This document shows positions 27,176-35,913 of a stretch of 36,965 nt of DNA, piece by piece. Within the stretch, counting starts at the first letter, position 1. The number at the start of each line of letters is the position of its first letter. Made by a program: the position numbers and the translations under genes. Source of the DNA: Candidatus Dadabacteria bacterium (GTDB lineage Bacteria > Desulfobacterota_D > UBA1144 > Nemesobacterales > UBA2774); the NCBI GenBank assembly GCA_020849425.1, contig JADLGH010000034.1, positions 1-36,965 of the forward strand. Direction: 5' to 3'. The notes below the pieces were generated by a model. That model made no database searches. It saw only the letters and a program-made list of their open reading frames with translations, and was not told the DNA's origin.

Positions 27176-28150
27176 TTACTCGAAATCGGGCGGAAGTGTC
27201 GGCAGCGGGTCGCCGCCGTCTCCGTCGCCGTCGCCGGGGCCTGGCGTGGGTCCCGGCGTGGGCGGTGCGGCGACTTCCTGTGTAATAATTATGATCACCT
27301 CGATCAGTCCATCTTCTTCCGATATCAACGGGCAAACCAGGGATAATTCGGGTGGAATCTGGAGCTGTGTCCTGGCGAAAATGATCTGGGTGCCGCTCTG
27401 CCCGACGAATCCATTATATTGAACGAAGAACTGGCCCGAATTCACATTTCCAAGAACCGGGGTGAAGAGAAGATCGTCTCCAATTTCAGGATCGGTCCCG
27501 CTATTCAACGATCCTATATCGGGATTACTGAGAGAGATTTCCACAAGAGTTCCGGGTTCTAATCCAACCGTTTGATAAGTCAACGGAACCGCCACGTTAG
27601 TCGGTGCGGGCGTTACGGAAGGATGCGGCACGATCAAGGGGTCGGTGCCCGGGCTGGGACCGGGTGTTGCCGGAATTATTCCAACGCCGTCGAGGTTCAC
27701 CGAAAGGAAATCGCTTTCACGCCTGCCGTCGGCAAGCGTGACGGTGGCGGAGATATTCACAGAGGCCGTTTCGTTTATTCCGACGAGTACGCCCGCAAGA
27801 TAATTCACGAAGGCTTCGTTATTTATCACGGCGCCGCTGCTGTCGAAGAGGCAGCCCCTTAGCGCCGGGGGAAGGCCGCTGCTGGAGAAGGTTATCTCGT
27901 AGTCTATTTCCGAGCCGTCGGGAACGAGGAGAGTATCCACCTGTATGAACGATTCCTCGGAGGCGTTCCCGAAGAGCGTGTTCGGGTTCGCGCTCATGTT
28001 CATCAGGAACGTGTTTACCGGGTTTTCGGACTCGTCGCCGCCGTCGAGGCTGTCGACACAGGCGTGCTGCGACAGCACCATGAGCCCGAGAAACATCAAT
28101 ATGGAAATTACCTTTACGGATTTGCGCTTGAACATCCTGTTAATAATCAT
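27176..28150 (-). CDS. Putative lipoprotein of the pilus operon, 324 residues
   Basis: The signal sequence (about 1-30) ends in SQHAC, a poor but possible lipobox (Cys31). The mature part is beta-rich, with two segments that look like Ig-like or beta-sandwich domains joined by a Pro-rich linker (GPSPGTDP region, about 160-175). The C-terminus is low-complexity Pro/Gly/Asp (TPGPTPGPGDGDGDGGDP). Only two further Cys are present in the mature part. It is the last gene of the leftward pilM-Q unit, 31 bases after another lipoprotein gene. I infer an envelope protein that assists pilus assembly or display; no family is recognised. Confidence 0.7.
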   Translation of the reverse strand: MIINRMFKRKSVKVISILMFLGLMVLSQHACVDSLDGGDESENPVNTFLMNMSANPNTLFGNASEESFIQVDTLLVPDGSEIDYEITFSSSGLPPALRGCLFDSSGAVINNEAFVNYLAGVLVGINETASVNISATVTLADGRRESDFLSVNLDGVGIIPATPGPSPGTDPLIVPHPSVTPAPTNVAVPLTYQTVGLEPGTLVEISLSNPDIGSLNSGTDPEIGDDLLFTPVLGNVNSGQFFVQYNGFVGQSGTQIIFARTQLQIPPELSLVCPLISEEDGLIEVIIIITQEVAAPPTPGPTPGPGDGDGDGGDPLPTLPPDFE

Positions 28151-28181
28151 GTGTATCCATCCCTCCTTGCCTGAATAACCA

Positions 28182-28745
28182 TTACTCCCCGAGATCCGCG
28201 TTCACGGAGAACGTCACGATGTCTATGGCGCCGCTGTCGGTGGACGCGGAAAGCGTCGCGGGGTCGATTATAGCGTCGCCGATAAGAATGAGCACGAAAG
28301 CCATGCCCCGGTTGTCCGTGAGAACGTCGAAAGGAGCGTCCACCAGCGCCCCCATGCCGAACCACTCGGTTATGGGAGTAGACGCGCACTGCCTCGGGCT
28401 GCACGCGCCGTTATCGACGAGCTGGAGCGCCCTCGCGTCGGCGATGCCGTCCCCGTTGGTATCGATAACGAACGTATTCTGGTTGGCGAACGAAAGGTCC
28501 CATATGACCCTGACGTCGTTCAGGGGCTCACCGTCGGGGCCGAGCACCTGGGCCTGAACGAGAATCTGCGTTATGGCGTTCTGCCCGATATTGATATCTT
28601 CGGGCGGGTTCAGTATCTCTATAGTGGAGCCGAAGGGCGCGAACGGGGGATTAGACCCGCAGCCGCCGGACGCGAGACCCGCCGCGAGGAATCCGGCGAC
28701 GAGCGCCGGGAATAACAATTGTCCTATCAATTTCCTTCTCATCAA
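28182..28745 (-). CDS. Putative lipoprotein downstream of pilQ, 187 residues
   Basis: The signal peptide ends in SGGC (Cys29 in the precursor), a good lipobox. The mature protein is beta-rich with an Ig/Big-like pattern (ILVQAQVLGPDGEPLNDVRV, about 60-79) and holds DTNGDGIAD (about 94-102), a DxNxDGxxD loop of the kind that binds calcium. It lies 24 bases after pilQ on the same strand and 31 before the next lipoprotein gene. Calcium-binding pilus-associated proteins are known in other systems, but no homology to them is claimed here. Confidence 0.72.
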   Translation of the reverse strand: MMRRKLIGQLLFPALVAGFLAAGLASGGCGSNPPFAPFGSTIEILNPPEDINIGQNAITQILVQAQVLGPDGEPLNDVRVIWDLSFANQNTFVIDTNGDGIADARALQLVDNGACSPRQCASTPITEWFGMGALVDAPFDVLTDNRGMAFVLILIGDAIIDPATLSASTDSGAIDIVTFSVNADLGE

Positions 28746-28769
28746 ACCATCCTCCAGGATATCTGTCTT

Positions 28770-30647
28770 TTATCTGATGATCCTCGGTGTTATGAACACT
28801 ATGAGCTCCCTTCTCTCGTCGTTCGTCCTGTTGTTCTGGAAGAGCCATCCGAGGAGGGGGAGCCTCGAAAACCACGGAAGCCCGTTGTTCGTCTCGTCCA
28901 TCCGGCGTGTGAATATGCCGCCTATGACTATGGTTTCGCCGTCGCTCGCGAGGACCTGCGTCGTGGCCTCGGTCCTTCTTATGGAAGGCTGGCCCCCCGC
29001 GCCCGTGAGGGCAGGGTCGGGGGAGTTGTCGGTTACGACTATCTCCATGAGTATCCGGTTGTCGTTCGTCACCTGGGGGGTTACGGAAAGGCTGAGGGTG
29101 GCGTCGACGAACTGGGTCTGTGTGCCCGCGGCGGAGACGGAGAGGAACGGGATCGAAACGCCCTGCTCTATCCTCGCCGGCGTGTTTTCGAGCGTAAGCA
29201 CCTTCGGCGAGGAAAGGATCCGGCCGTCGCCCCTCTGTTCGAGGGCGGAGAGCCGGAGGTCGAGGTCGAAAGCGCCAGTGAGGCTCCCGAGGACGATACC
29301 CATAACGCCGCCCGAGCCCGGACCCGCCGCCGCCGGGAGGTCGATAATGAAGTTGTCCCCCGTGGTGCCGAACGGGCTGCCGACAGTGGTGCCGCCGACT
29401 TCGACGCTCGACGGGAACGTTGCGCCCGTCGGGTTGCCGGTAGCGGCGGAGGCCCTGTAATCGAAGCCCCACTGTATGCCGAGCTCGCGCGTGAAGTTGA
29501 GCGTGGCCTGGACTATGCGGGACTCGATGAGGACCTGCGGGGTTCTCGTATCGAGGTCCTCGACGAGGGACTCAATCTGCCCGGCCCTGACCGCCGTGTC
29601 GTTAATAAGGATGCTGTTCGTCCTGGTGTCCACCCTGAGCTCGCCCCTGTCGCTTAGAAGCGGATCGACGAGGGGGATAAGCTCGGCCGCCGACGCGTAG
29701 TTGACGAAGACCTGGCGCGTGATGAGGGGCTCGAGCTCTTCGTTGGTCTCCACCGTCTTCCTTACCGCGCGCTGGCGGGCCTGGAGCGTGGCGAGGGGCG
29801 CTATCCTGAGGACGTTGCCGTCGAGGAAGGCGCCGAGACCGGCGTCTTCGAGTATGACGTCGAGCGCCTGGTCCCAGGGGACGTTGGCGAGCTTTAACGT
29901 TACCGTGCCGGCGACGCTGCTGGCGATTATCATGTTAAGGCCGCTTATGTCGGAGATTATCCTGAGGACGTCCCTTATGTCGGCGTCCTTGAAATCGAAG
30001 GAAACGAGCTGCCCCCTGTAGGTTTTTACGGCTCCGGGCATGGACGTGAGCCTGAAGTCGAAGGCGTAGAGGTCTTCGGGACGGACCGAGACATCGACCT
30101 GCTGCTCGGTCGCGGCCCGGACGGCCTGGGACTCCCCGAAGTTAAGAACGAGCTGGTTTCCGCTCTGGCTTACGTTTACCGGGACGCGGGATTCCTTGAG
30201 CTCGATTACCACTATGACGTCGCTCGGTTTTATCGGGTCCCTGAACGAGGAGATGAAGTTTATCGGGCTGTCGAAATCGCTTACGTCGCGGGAGACCTGG
30301 AACTTGTCGGCGAGGATCACGTCAGAGAGCTTGAGGCTCACCTTCCTGTCCTCGTCCGAGAGCCTCTCGTATTGAATGGGGGCCGCGGCGCCTATAGTGA
30401 CGATCCCCATCCCCTTATCGACTTCGAAGCCTATGCTTTGAACGTGGTTATACCGGTCCGCGGGATTCACGGCGGGGGACTGCGCAACTTCGAGAGCGGC
30501 CGCGCGGCCCGCAGTCACCGGCAGGGGTTCCGGACCCGTTAATGAGCCGTTTGCGTAATTTGACCGGGGCGCGCTGCCCTGGGCGTACGACGCCAGGGAC
30601 AGCACGCAGATAATGAGCAGTGTGGCCTTTGTGAACAGGGTTCTCAT
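28770..30647 (-). CDS. pilQ: Type IV pilus secretin PilQ
   Basis: 625 residues. PilQ forms the outer-membrane ring through which the pilus leaves the cell. Visible order: signal peptide (1-25), AMIN domain (about 68-172), STN/secretin N0 domain (about 207-282, with DIRDVLRIISDISGLN and VPWDQALDVIL), N1-type domain (about 310-375, RTNSILINDTA) and the secretin C domain (about 375-625, VLIESRIVQATLNFTRELG, VLTLENTPARI, ending in ELIVFITPRII). Only one AMIN domain is present, fewer than in many PilQ proteins. The start at 30647 has a GGAGGAT ribosome-binding site. Its place after pilMNOP is standard. Confidence 0.95.
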   Translation of the reverse strand: MRTLFTKATLLIICVLSLASYAQGSAPRSNYANGSLTGPEPLPVTAGRAAALEVAQSPAVNPADRYNHVQSIGFEVDKGMGIVTIGAAAPIQYERLSDEDRKVSLKLSDVILADKFQVSRDVSDFDSPINFISSFRDPIKPSDVIVVIELKESRVPVNVSQSGNQLVLNFGESQAVRAATEQQVDVSVRPEDLYAFDFRLTSMPGAVKTYRGQLVSFDFKDADIRDVLRIISDISGLNMIIASSVAGTVTLKLANVPWDQALDVILEDAGLGAFLDGNVLRIAPLATLQARQRAVRKTVETNEELEPLITRQVFVNYASAAELIPLVDPLLSDRGELRVDTRTNSILINDTAVRAGQIESLVEDLDTRTPQVLIESRIVQATLNFTRELGIQWGFDYRASAATGNPTGATFPSSVEVGGTTVGSPFGTTGDNFIIDLPAAAGPGSGGVMGIVLGSLTGAFDLDLRLSALEQRGDGRILSSPKVLTLENTPARIEQGVSIPFLSVSAAGTQTQFVDATLSLSVTPQVTNDNRILMEIVVTDNSPDPALTGAGGQPSIRRTEATTQVLASDGETIVIGGIFTRRMDETNNGLPWFSRLPLLGWLFQNNRTNDERRELIVFITPRIIR

Positions 30648-30692
30648 TAATCCATCCTCCTTCTAAATCTTCCTCCTTCTTTCAATCGTCCG

Positions 30693-31346
30693 TCATTTAC
30701 CGTCTTCGAATGCGAGAACGGATCTTTTCGTTTCGACCTTTACCTCGCCGTAGACGTCTTCGGACCTGACGGTTTCCTCGACGAGGAGACCGTTTTCCCT
30801 CACTTCGAGTATCTCGCCTTCCTTGTTGCCTATCCTGTCGCCGCCCCCGAGGAAGTAGGTGTTGCCCTCGGGATCGACGACCATAGCCCGGGGCTTGCCG
30901 CTCATCCAGACGATGCCGGATATCCTGAACTGGTCGAGGGAGTATCTCTGTATTGGTGGAGCGACCACCGGCGCGGGACCGGCCGCCGGGACGTCCACGA
31001 GCTTTATGAAGGGCTTGAAGGGATCCCTTTTCCCCGCGGGATCGTAAGGCGGCCTGTCGCCCGAGACGGGCCGTATGGCGCTCGCCCTTTCCTCAAGCGA
31101 TTTATCGGTATCGGATGCAGGCTCCCCGGGGGGAGCTTCGGCATCGGAAGCGGTCCCGGCTTCTTCGGAGCCGGGACCGGGAGCCGCCTCGGCCTTTTCC
31201 CTGGCGGACTTTATGACCTCCATACCCTCGGCTATGGTGTTTTCTTCCCCGCCCCGAGAATAGGACAGTGAAGGAGCGTAAAGAATTACCGCCGCAAGGA
31301 CGGCTATCGCGAGAGCGGGGATGCTGTAAGCATTCGGAAGCTTCAT
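30693..31346 (-). CDS. pilP: Type IV pilus assembly protein PilP
   Basis: 217 residues with one N-terminal membrane or signal segment (about 9-27) rather than a clear lipobox. A disordered acidic and Pro-rich stretch (about 45-105) follows, then the PilP beta-sandwich with the conserved RDPFKPF (about 107-113) and ISGIVWMSGKPRAMVVDPEG. PilP bridges the inner-membrane PilNO complex and the PilQ ring in the periplasm. The gene starts two bases after the pilO stop and is followed by pilQ. Confidence 0.92.
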   Translation of the reverse strand: MKLPNAYSIPALAIAVLAAVILYAPSLSYSRGGEENTIAEGMEVIKSAREKAEAAPGPGSEEAGTASDAEAPPGEPASDTDKSLEERASAIRPVSGDRPPYDPAGKRDPFKPFIKLVDVPAAGPAPVVAPPIQRYSLDQFRISGIVWMSGKPRAMVVDPEGNTYFLGGGDRIGNKEGEILEVRENGLLVEETVRSEDVYGEVKVETKRSVLAFEDGK

Positions 31347-31348
31347 GA

Positions 31349-32011
31349 TTATGGCTCTTCTTTGGTATTCCTTTTTTTCCTGGATTTCGTTTTACCCTTA
31401 CCCTTGCCTTTTTCGCTTACGGCAGGCGTGTCGGGCCGGGGAAGGAGCCTGAACGTTACGACGTTGAATTTCGCGTTGAGTATGACGTTGTTTCCCTTTA
31501 CGTCCGTTCGCGAGAGGACGAGGTCCCTTACGTTCACAATCCTCGGAAGCCTCGAAATACGGTCGAAGAAATCAGCGAGATTGAAATAACCGCCTATGAC
31601 CTCCATCTGTATCGGTATTTCGGCGTATATCTCCCTGGCCACCTGGCCCTGCGGGGCGAAGATTATGGAATCGAGATTGGAGCCGGATATCTCGGAATAA
31701 ACGCTGTCTATGAGCGCCGGTATCTCCTTTTCCTTGGGGAGCTTCAGGGAAATCAGCTCGAACTCCCTTTCCAATCTGCCGAACTCTTTTTCGAAGGCCG
31801 GGAGCTCGTCGGCTACGGCCTCGTACTCTTTTATCCTTTTTTGCTCGGAGGCGAGTTTCCTTTGGGCGCGCTCGAGCGTCTCCCGGCCCGGCGACCAGTA
31901 GAAATACCAGTAGGCCGCGGATATGACCGCGACGATTACGAGGAGGAGAATTAGTTTTACGTGAAGCGGCTGCTCGCTTAACCTTTCGGATATTTCGTCG
32001 TAAAAAGCCAT
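31349..32011 (-). CDS. pilO: Type IV pilus alignment protein PilO
   Basis: 220 residues with one membrane helix (about 20-36), a coiled coil (about 45-95) and a ferredoxin-like periplasmic domain (about 100-200, IPIQMEVIGGYFNLADFFDR). The last 20 residues are very Lys/Arg-rich. PilO pairs with PilN and links the cytoplasmic PilM to PilP and PilQ. The gene is tightly spaced in the order M-N-O-P, with 3 bases to pilN and 2 to pilP. Confidence 0.92.
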   Translation of the reverse strand: MAFYDEISERLSEQPLHVKLILLLVIVAVISAAYWYFYWSPGRETLERAQRKLASEQKRIKEYEAVADELPAFEKEFGRLEREFELISLKLPKEKEIPALIDSVYSEISGSNLDSIIFAPQGQVAREIYAEIPIQMEVIGGYFNLADFFDRISRLPRIVNVRDLVLSRTDVKGNNVILNAKFNVVTFRLLPRPDTPAVSEKGKGKGKTKSRKKRNTKEEP

Positions 32012-32014
32012 CTT

Positions 32015-32629
32015 TTACCGGCCCTTTTTCGCGGTGTCGGGCGCTTCGGGCGCCCCGGCCCCGGTTTCGGCCGCCTCCGTTTTCTTTTTACCGGCGTAGT
32101 CGAGCTTCGCGTTGATAATGAAATTCCTGAGATCGAGCTTACGTATCTCGGTCTTTTTTATCACTCCGAGCTCGACGGATACGAAGTAGGGAGACGTTTC
32201 GAGCGATTTCATGAAATCGGCCACCGTGAATTCGTTGTCGGCTATTCCGACCAGCCTCGCCTGGAGGCCTTTCTCGGTAAACTCGTCGAGCCAGGCCTTG
32301 TTGGGCATGGCGCCCGCGAGAGCGTCCATGACGAATAGCGGCCCCGTGCGGTTACTTTCGAGGACCTTGATGATGTCTATACGCCTGTTGAGCTCGGCGT
32401 TTTTCGCCTTGAAGTCATCGACCTTTTCCTTTATTTTTTCGAGCTCCTCGATACGCTTTTCTGCGCGGGCGATTTTGCGGTTTACCTCTTCTATCTGCCT
32501 GCCCTGCATGACGTGGAGCGCCGCCAATACCGAAAACAGGGCGACGACAGCGAGGAGACCGAGGACGAGCTGACCCACACCGCGCACATCCCGTTTTTCG
32601 GGTTCCGGTATGAGGTTAATCCTTATCAT
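32015..32629 (-). CDS. pilN: Type IV pilus assembly protein PilN
   Basis: 204 residues. It begins MIRINLIPEPEKR, the conserved INLLP-type cytoplasmic motif that docks in PilM. A membrane helix (about 20-42), a coiled coil (about 45-85) and a periplasmic ferredoxin-like domain follow. The C-terminus is an Ala/Lys-rich tail. The start overlaps the pilM stop by ATGA (32626-32629), so the two are probably translationally coupled, as suits an obligate PilM-PilN complex. Confidence 0.93.
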   Translation of the reverse strand: MIRINLIPEPEKRDVRGVGQLVLGLLAVVALFSVLAALHVMQGRQIEEVNRKIARAEKRIEELEKIKEKVDDFKAKNAELNRRIDIIKVLESNRTGPLFVMDALAGAMPNKAWLDEFTEKGLQARLVGIADNEFTVADFMKSLETSPYFVSVELGVIKKTEIRKLDLRNFIINAKLDYAGKKKTEAAETGAGAPEAPDTAKKGR

Positions 32630-33675
32630 TTGTTGTCACCCGGCTTTCTCGAAGCGAGCCCCATGGCCACGCTCATCTTGGGGGCTATGGACTGTATGTA
32701 TTGGGGGTCGAAATCGTTGGGGTCGTAGGCGACGTTTCTGAAGGGATTCATGAAATCGACAGCGGCGTCGGTTATATCGGAGAGCGTATCCTTGAGGCCG
32801 GCCACCCCTGAAGACCCGCCGCCTATGAGTATCCGGCCCACGCTGCTTGTCCAGAGCGTTGACGAGAAGAAGTCGAGCGTTCTTTTTATCTCGCCCGATA
32901 TCATGTCCACGAATTCGTTGGTCACCCGTTCGATCCCGGCCGGGGATTCGCCGTCTTTTGCGGATATCTTGAGAAGCTCGGCCTCCTCGAAGGCGGCGTT
33001 CGTTTCTTTCATGATCCATTCGGTGTAGAGGTTGCCGCCCGTGGTTATGTCCCTAGTGAAGACGGAGATACCGTCCTTAAGGATGTTGATATTCGTAACC
33101 GCGGCGCCGATGTTGACGAGGGATACGAGCCCGTCTGGTTCGGGATAGTTCACCATGTACATGTTTTCGAGGGCGAATACGTCAACGTCGACCACGACGG
33201 GATTGAGCCCCGCCTCTTTCACCACGGAAACGTAGGAGTTCGTTACGTCTTTTTTCGCCGCGACTATGAGGACGTCGATGTTGCCCTCCGGTGTTTCGCC
33301 CGGCATTACCTGGTAGTCGTAGTTGACGTCGTGGATGCTCTGCGGGATGTATTGCTCGAGCTCCCAGGGGATGGATTCCCTGAGCTCGTTTTCGGACATC
33401 TTGGGAAGGCTTACCTTTTTTATGATGACCGAATGACCGGAAATCGATATGGCGACGTTCTTGGTCTTCACCCTGAGATCGCCGAAGAGGGAGGCTATGG
33501 TTTCCGAGACTGCGTCGTAGTTGCCTATGACCTTGTTTACGATCGCATCCTTCGGCAAAACAGCCTCGCCGATGTTCTTCAGCTGATACCCGCTCTTCAC
33601 CGATTTCAGCTCAAGGAGCTTCACGGTATTGGAGCCGATGTCGAGTCCCACGAGTTCTTTCTTACTTAAAAACAA
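32626..33675 (-). CDS. pilM: Type IV pilus assembly protein PilM
   Basis: 349 residues of the actin-like ATPase fold: phosphate-1 loop LVGLDIGSNTVKLLEL (about 8-23), PLP-like VSLVNIGAAVTNINIL (phosphate-2) and adenosine motif ILIGGGSSGVAGL. It is the cytoplasmic ring component that binds the PilN N-terminus. The start is a TTG at 33673-33675, chosen because GGGAGG lies six bases upstream and no ATG fits. It heads a leftward operon pilM-N-O-P-Q plus two lipoproteins. Confidence 0.94.
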   Translation of the reverse strand: MFLSKKELVGLDIGSNTVKLLELKSVKSGYQLKNIGEAVLPKDAIVNKVIGNYDAVSETIASLFGDLRVKTKNVAISISGHSVIIKKVSLPKMSENELRESIPWELEQYIPQSIHDVNYDYQVMPGETPEGNIDVLIVAAKKDVTNSYVSVVKEAGLNPVVVDVDVFALENMYMVNYPEPDGLVSLVNIGAAVTNINILKDGISVFTRDITTGGNLYTEWIMKETNAAFEEAELLKISAKDGESPAGIERVTNEFVDMISGEIKRTLDFFSSTLWTSSVGRILIGGGSSGVAGLKDTLSDITDAAVDFMNPFRNVAYDPNDFDPQYIQSIAPKMSVAMGLASRKPGDNK

Positions 33676-33700
33676 GTATTCCTCCCAAGTTACAATACCA

Positions 33701-33729
33701 ATTTAACCACTTCTTTGAACTTTTTGCAA
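33701..33729 (-). promoter_or_regulatory. Putative promoter of the pil operon
   Basis: On the minus strand TTGCAA (33724-33729) and TTAAAT (33701-33706) are 17 bases apart, about 25 bases before the TTG start of pilM; each matches the consensus at four of six positions. No sigma54-type GG-N10-GC element was found in its place. Confidence 0.3.
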
Positions 33730-34118
33730 TACTCTCTTAAAAATATCAAAGACCCCTTTAATTGTAGTCAGTATGATATTGTAATACTTAATATAAGACG
33801 AATCCGGGCGCAAACACAAGCCCGGACGCCGGATAAAGGGTGCATGCCCCGGGCATATTTTGCAGTGAACTGAGGGGGTTGGAGCGCAGCCGAGGGGAAA
33901 AAGCGACGGGAATGGCTTTCAACCGCGCCGGCAAGATGCTGTCATTCGTTCGGGCAAGGATGAAGTTATGGTGAATTTCGATATGCTGCGATAGCTTAGA
34001 ATAAAAACTTAGACCATAATTTGAACTATTGTAATAATAAGGTTTTCTGCCGGGAGCGCTATTCAGACGGGCAGAATGGGAAAGGATAGAGGAAAACCTT
34101 AAAGTAACTCTACAGATT
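33730..34118. other. Gene-free, structured intergenic region upstream of pilM
   Basis: No supported coding region. It is AT-rich near pilM and holds a hairpin with arms TCCGGGC (33803-33809) and GCCCGGA (33820-33826) with an A-rich loop, and a near-perfect short palindrome at 33844-33856. These could mark the leader of the pil operon on the minus strand or the end of the upstream leftward unit. No known riboswitch pattern was recognised. Confidence 0.45.
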
Positions 34119-34508
34119 TCAGGATGGGGGAGGCGTCTCGTTGGGATCTTCGTAGTATATTTCGACCTCCCTGGAAAAGACCCTGTTCGGATTAGAGGCT
34201 ACCGACATCTTGAAGAACGCCCTTTCAGAGGGATAAAGGAGGGCGTTCATATCTTCTTCGAAGAGCGATACGGAGTTGGCCTCTATTATGTTGCCGCTCT
34301 TGTCCTTGAGAACTATCACGACGTATACGGAACGGACGGGCTGGTCGCTCGTGTTTATAACGGCCCCGTTGAATTCGAGGTTGCCGTCGGCGTCGATGCT
34401 TTCGAGTATCGGGCCGTCGAGCTCGACGACGCCGTTCTTCTCGGGGCTGTCGCAGCCGGCGACAATTATGAAAAGCAGCAGTAATATGGGAAACAGCAGC
34501 TTCTTCAT
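34119..34508 (-). CDS. FxLYD-like lipoprotein, 129 residues
   Basis: A signal peptide with the clear lipobox VAGC (Cys19) is followed by a single beta-sandwich with the FxLYD-type pattern: GAVINTSDQPVRSVYVVIVL, then a turn KDKSGNIIE and LYPSERAFFKMSV. Such domains occur in small exported proteins of unknown role. The start overlaps the stop of the membrane protein gene by ATGA (34505-34508), so the two are coupled. It is the last gene of a leftward unit headed by an XRE regulator. Confidence 0.78.
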   Translation of the reverse strand: MKKLLFPILLLLFIIVAGCDSPEKNGVVELDGPILESIDADGNLEFNGAVINTSDQPVRSVYVVIVLKDKSGNIIEANSVSLFEEDMNALLYPSERAFFKMSVASNPNRVFSREVEIYYEDPNETPPPS

Positions 34509-35272
34509 TGCTTTCTCTTCTCGGCGAGCTCGGATATGGATATCACGTTCTTGCCGGATTCCTGCTTCTTTGCAGGGTCGTCGCCGTCGACGCGGTCGGT
34601 CCTATGGTCCTCTATAATGTCGCCGAGGACTTTATGCATTATCTTGAGCGCCCCGATGGAGTGCTCCTTGAGGTAGCCCTTTTCGAACACTATCTCTTTC
34701 TTCTTCCTCATGAGGAGATAGAAGATGAAGGCCTGGTTGTTCAGCACGATGAGCATCGCGGCGTAGAGGAGGTAGTTGTCCGCGAAGACCCTTTTCAATA
34801 TGGCCTTGGTGTCCGAATCTATCTTTACGATCCCGAAAGGCTCGGACTGCGCCTGGGACGAAAACGGCACGGATACGGAAATGATGCCGTTAAAATCCTT
34901 GACCGTGTATCCGTCCTCGGGATAGAACTCCTTCATGAATAAACCGTCGCCGGCGAGATTGCCCTCGACGTCCTTCTTGAATACGACGCTGAAGAACTTG
35001 GGGGCTCTCTCGAAGGTGTTGAAGAGCTTTTTCCGACCGAGGCGCTTGTCGAGGAAATGATAGAACTCGCCGCTCGTCGGCTGCTTGCCTTCCTCGGCGT
35101 AGAAGTCGCTCGCGAGGTCGCCGATCGTTTCGGAAATCGCCCTCGTTTTGGTTACGAACTCTTCCTTGGCCTTATTGAACTGAAAAAGGAACACGAGCCC
35201 TATGAGAGCCAGAATGCACAGCTCTATTCCCACGGCCTTAAGGATTGTCGAAAACCTTCCCATTATGCGCAT
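34505..35272 (-). CDS. Two-pass membrane protein with periplasmic sensor-like domain
   Basis: 255 residues. Membrane helix 1 (about 12-31), a periplasmic domain of about 130 residues (32-163) with mixed alpha/beta pattern (VSVPFSSQAQSEPFGIVKI recalls PAS/Cache-like sensors), membrane helix 2 (about 168-188), and a cytoplasmic helical tail (189-255) with no kinase, cyclase or HAMP motif. The start overlaps the regulator gene by 10 bases. It may sense a periplasmic signal and act through the co-encoded XRE protein; this is inference from context. No family is recognised with confidence. Confidence 0.65.
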   Translation of the reverse strand: MRIMGRFSTILKAVGIELCILALIGLVFLFQFNKAKEEFVTKTRAISETIGDLASDFYAEEGKQPTSGEFYHFLDKRLGRKKLFNTFERAPKFFSVVFKKDVEGNLAGDGLFMKEFYPEDGYTVKDFNGIISVSVPFSSQAQSEPFGIVKIDSDTKAILKRVFADNYLLYAAMLIVLNNQAFIFYLLMRKKKEIVFEKGYLKEHSIGALKIMHKVLGDIIEDHRTDRVDGDDPAKKQESGKNVISISELAEKRKQ

Positions 35273-35676
35273 TTAATGAATTCTTCCAGTATCTCCTGGA
35301 CCCCTTCGTCCTGGGAATGCCTGAGGAGCATGAAAATCATACCGCCGAAATCCCTCCGCATGTCGTGGTCGAGGCTCCTGTAAAGGTTAATGAGGGCCTT
35401 TTCGGCATCCGTGAGCACCTCGAAGCTGTCGTCGGTTATGTCCTCTTTCTCCATGAATCTCTTGAGGCGCTCTTTCTTTGCGACTGTCCATAATTCGTCG
35501 ATATTAACTTCCAGTATCGACGCTATCTGGCTGCATCTCTCGATGGACGGGGCGTCGACCTTGCCCGTTTCGAGCTGGTGAATGAAAACACTTGAAACGT
35601 TAAGCGCCCGGGCAAGGTCTTCCTGGGTAATATTACGCTGTTTCCTTTTGCTCTTCAGGTAATCGCCAAATCTCAT
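35263..35676 (-). CDS. XRE-family HTH transcriptional regulator
   Basis: 137 residues from the ATG at 35676, preceded by GGAGG at good spacing. Residues 3-60 form a Cro/C1 helix-turn-helix: YLKSKRKQRNITQEDLARAL, then a recognition helix NVSSVFIHQLETGK. The C-terminal part (about 65-137) is helical and acidic and ends in EFIKCA; it may bind a partner. It heads a leftward unit with the membrane and lipoprotein genes, and lies upstream of the pil operon, so it could regulate either. Confidence 0.88.
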   Translation of the reverse strand: MRFGDYLKSKRKQRNITQEDLARALNVSSVFIHQLETGKVDAPSIERCSQIASILEVNIDELWTVAKKERLKRFMEKEDITDDSFEVLTDAEKALINLYRSLDHDMRRDFGGMIFMLLRHSQDEGVQEILEEFIKCA

Positions 35677-35884
35677 TAGTGCCTCCAAAAATTATGGAAA
35701 TCGGTATTTTGAACAGAATGGTTCACTTAATTTTACATTATGGAGAGAGGTAAAGGCAAGGCTTTATTTAGATATAGTCGAGCAGGATTGCGGGGCGCCG
35801 GTATAAGCCGCCCGTTACGCGCACCGGCACGGACGCAAATCCCGCCCCGCCGCGCTCCCCAGCCGATAACTTTACCGATAAATA

Positions 35885-35913
35885 TTGACACCTTCGGACC
35901 GGGCGTCAATACT
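35885..35913 (+). promoter_or_regulatory. Putative promoter before the chelatase gene
   Basis: A perfect TTGACA (35885-35890) and AATACT (35908-35913) with a 17-base spacer. The -10 matches the consensus at four of six positions. The Fur-type site starts directly after it, so bound repressor would cover the transcription start. About 200 bases of leader would separate it from the ATG at 36125. Confidence 0.45.

Noticed and set aside
33730-34118. A c-di-GMP (GEMM) riboswitch before pilM
   Set aside because: I looked for the GEMM core and its tetraloop-receptor pattern because they often control pilus genes, but the conserved bases are not there on either strand.
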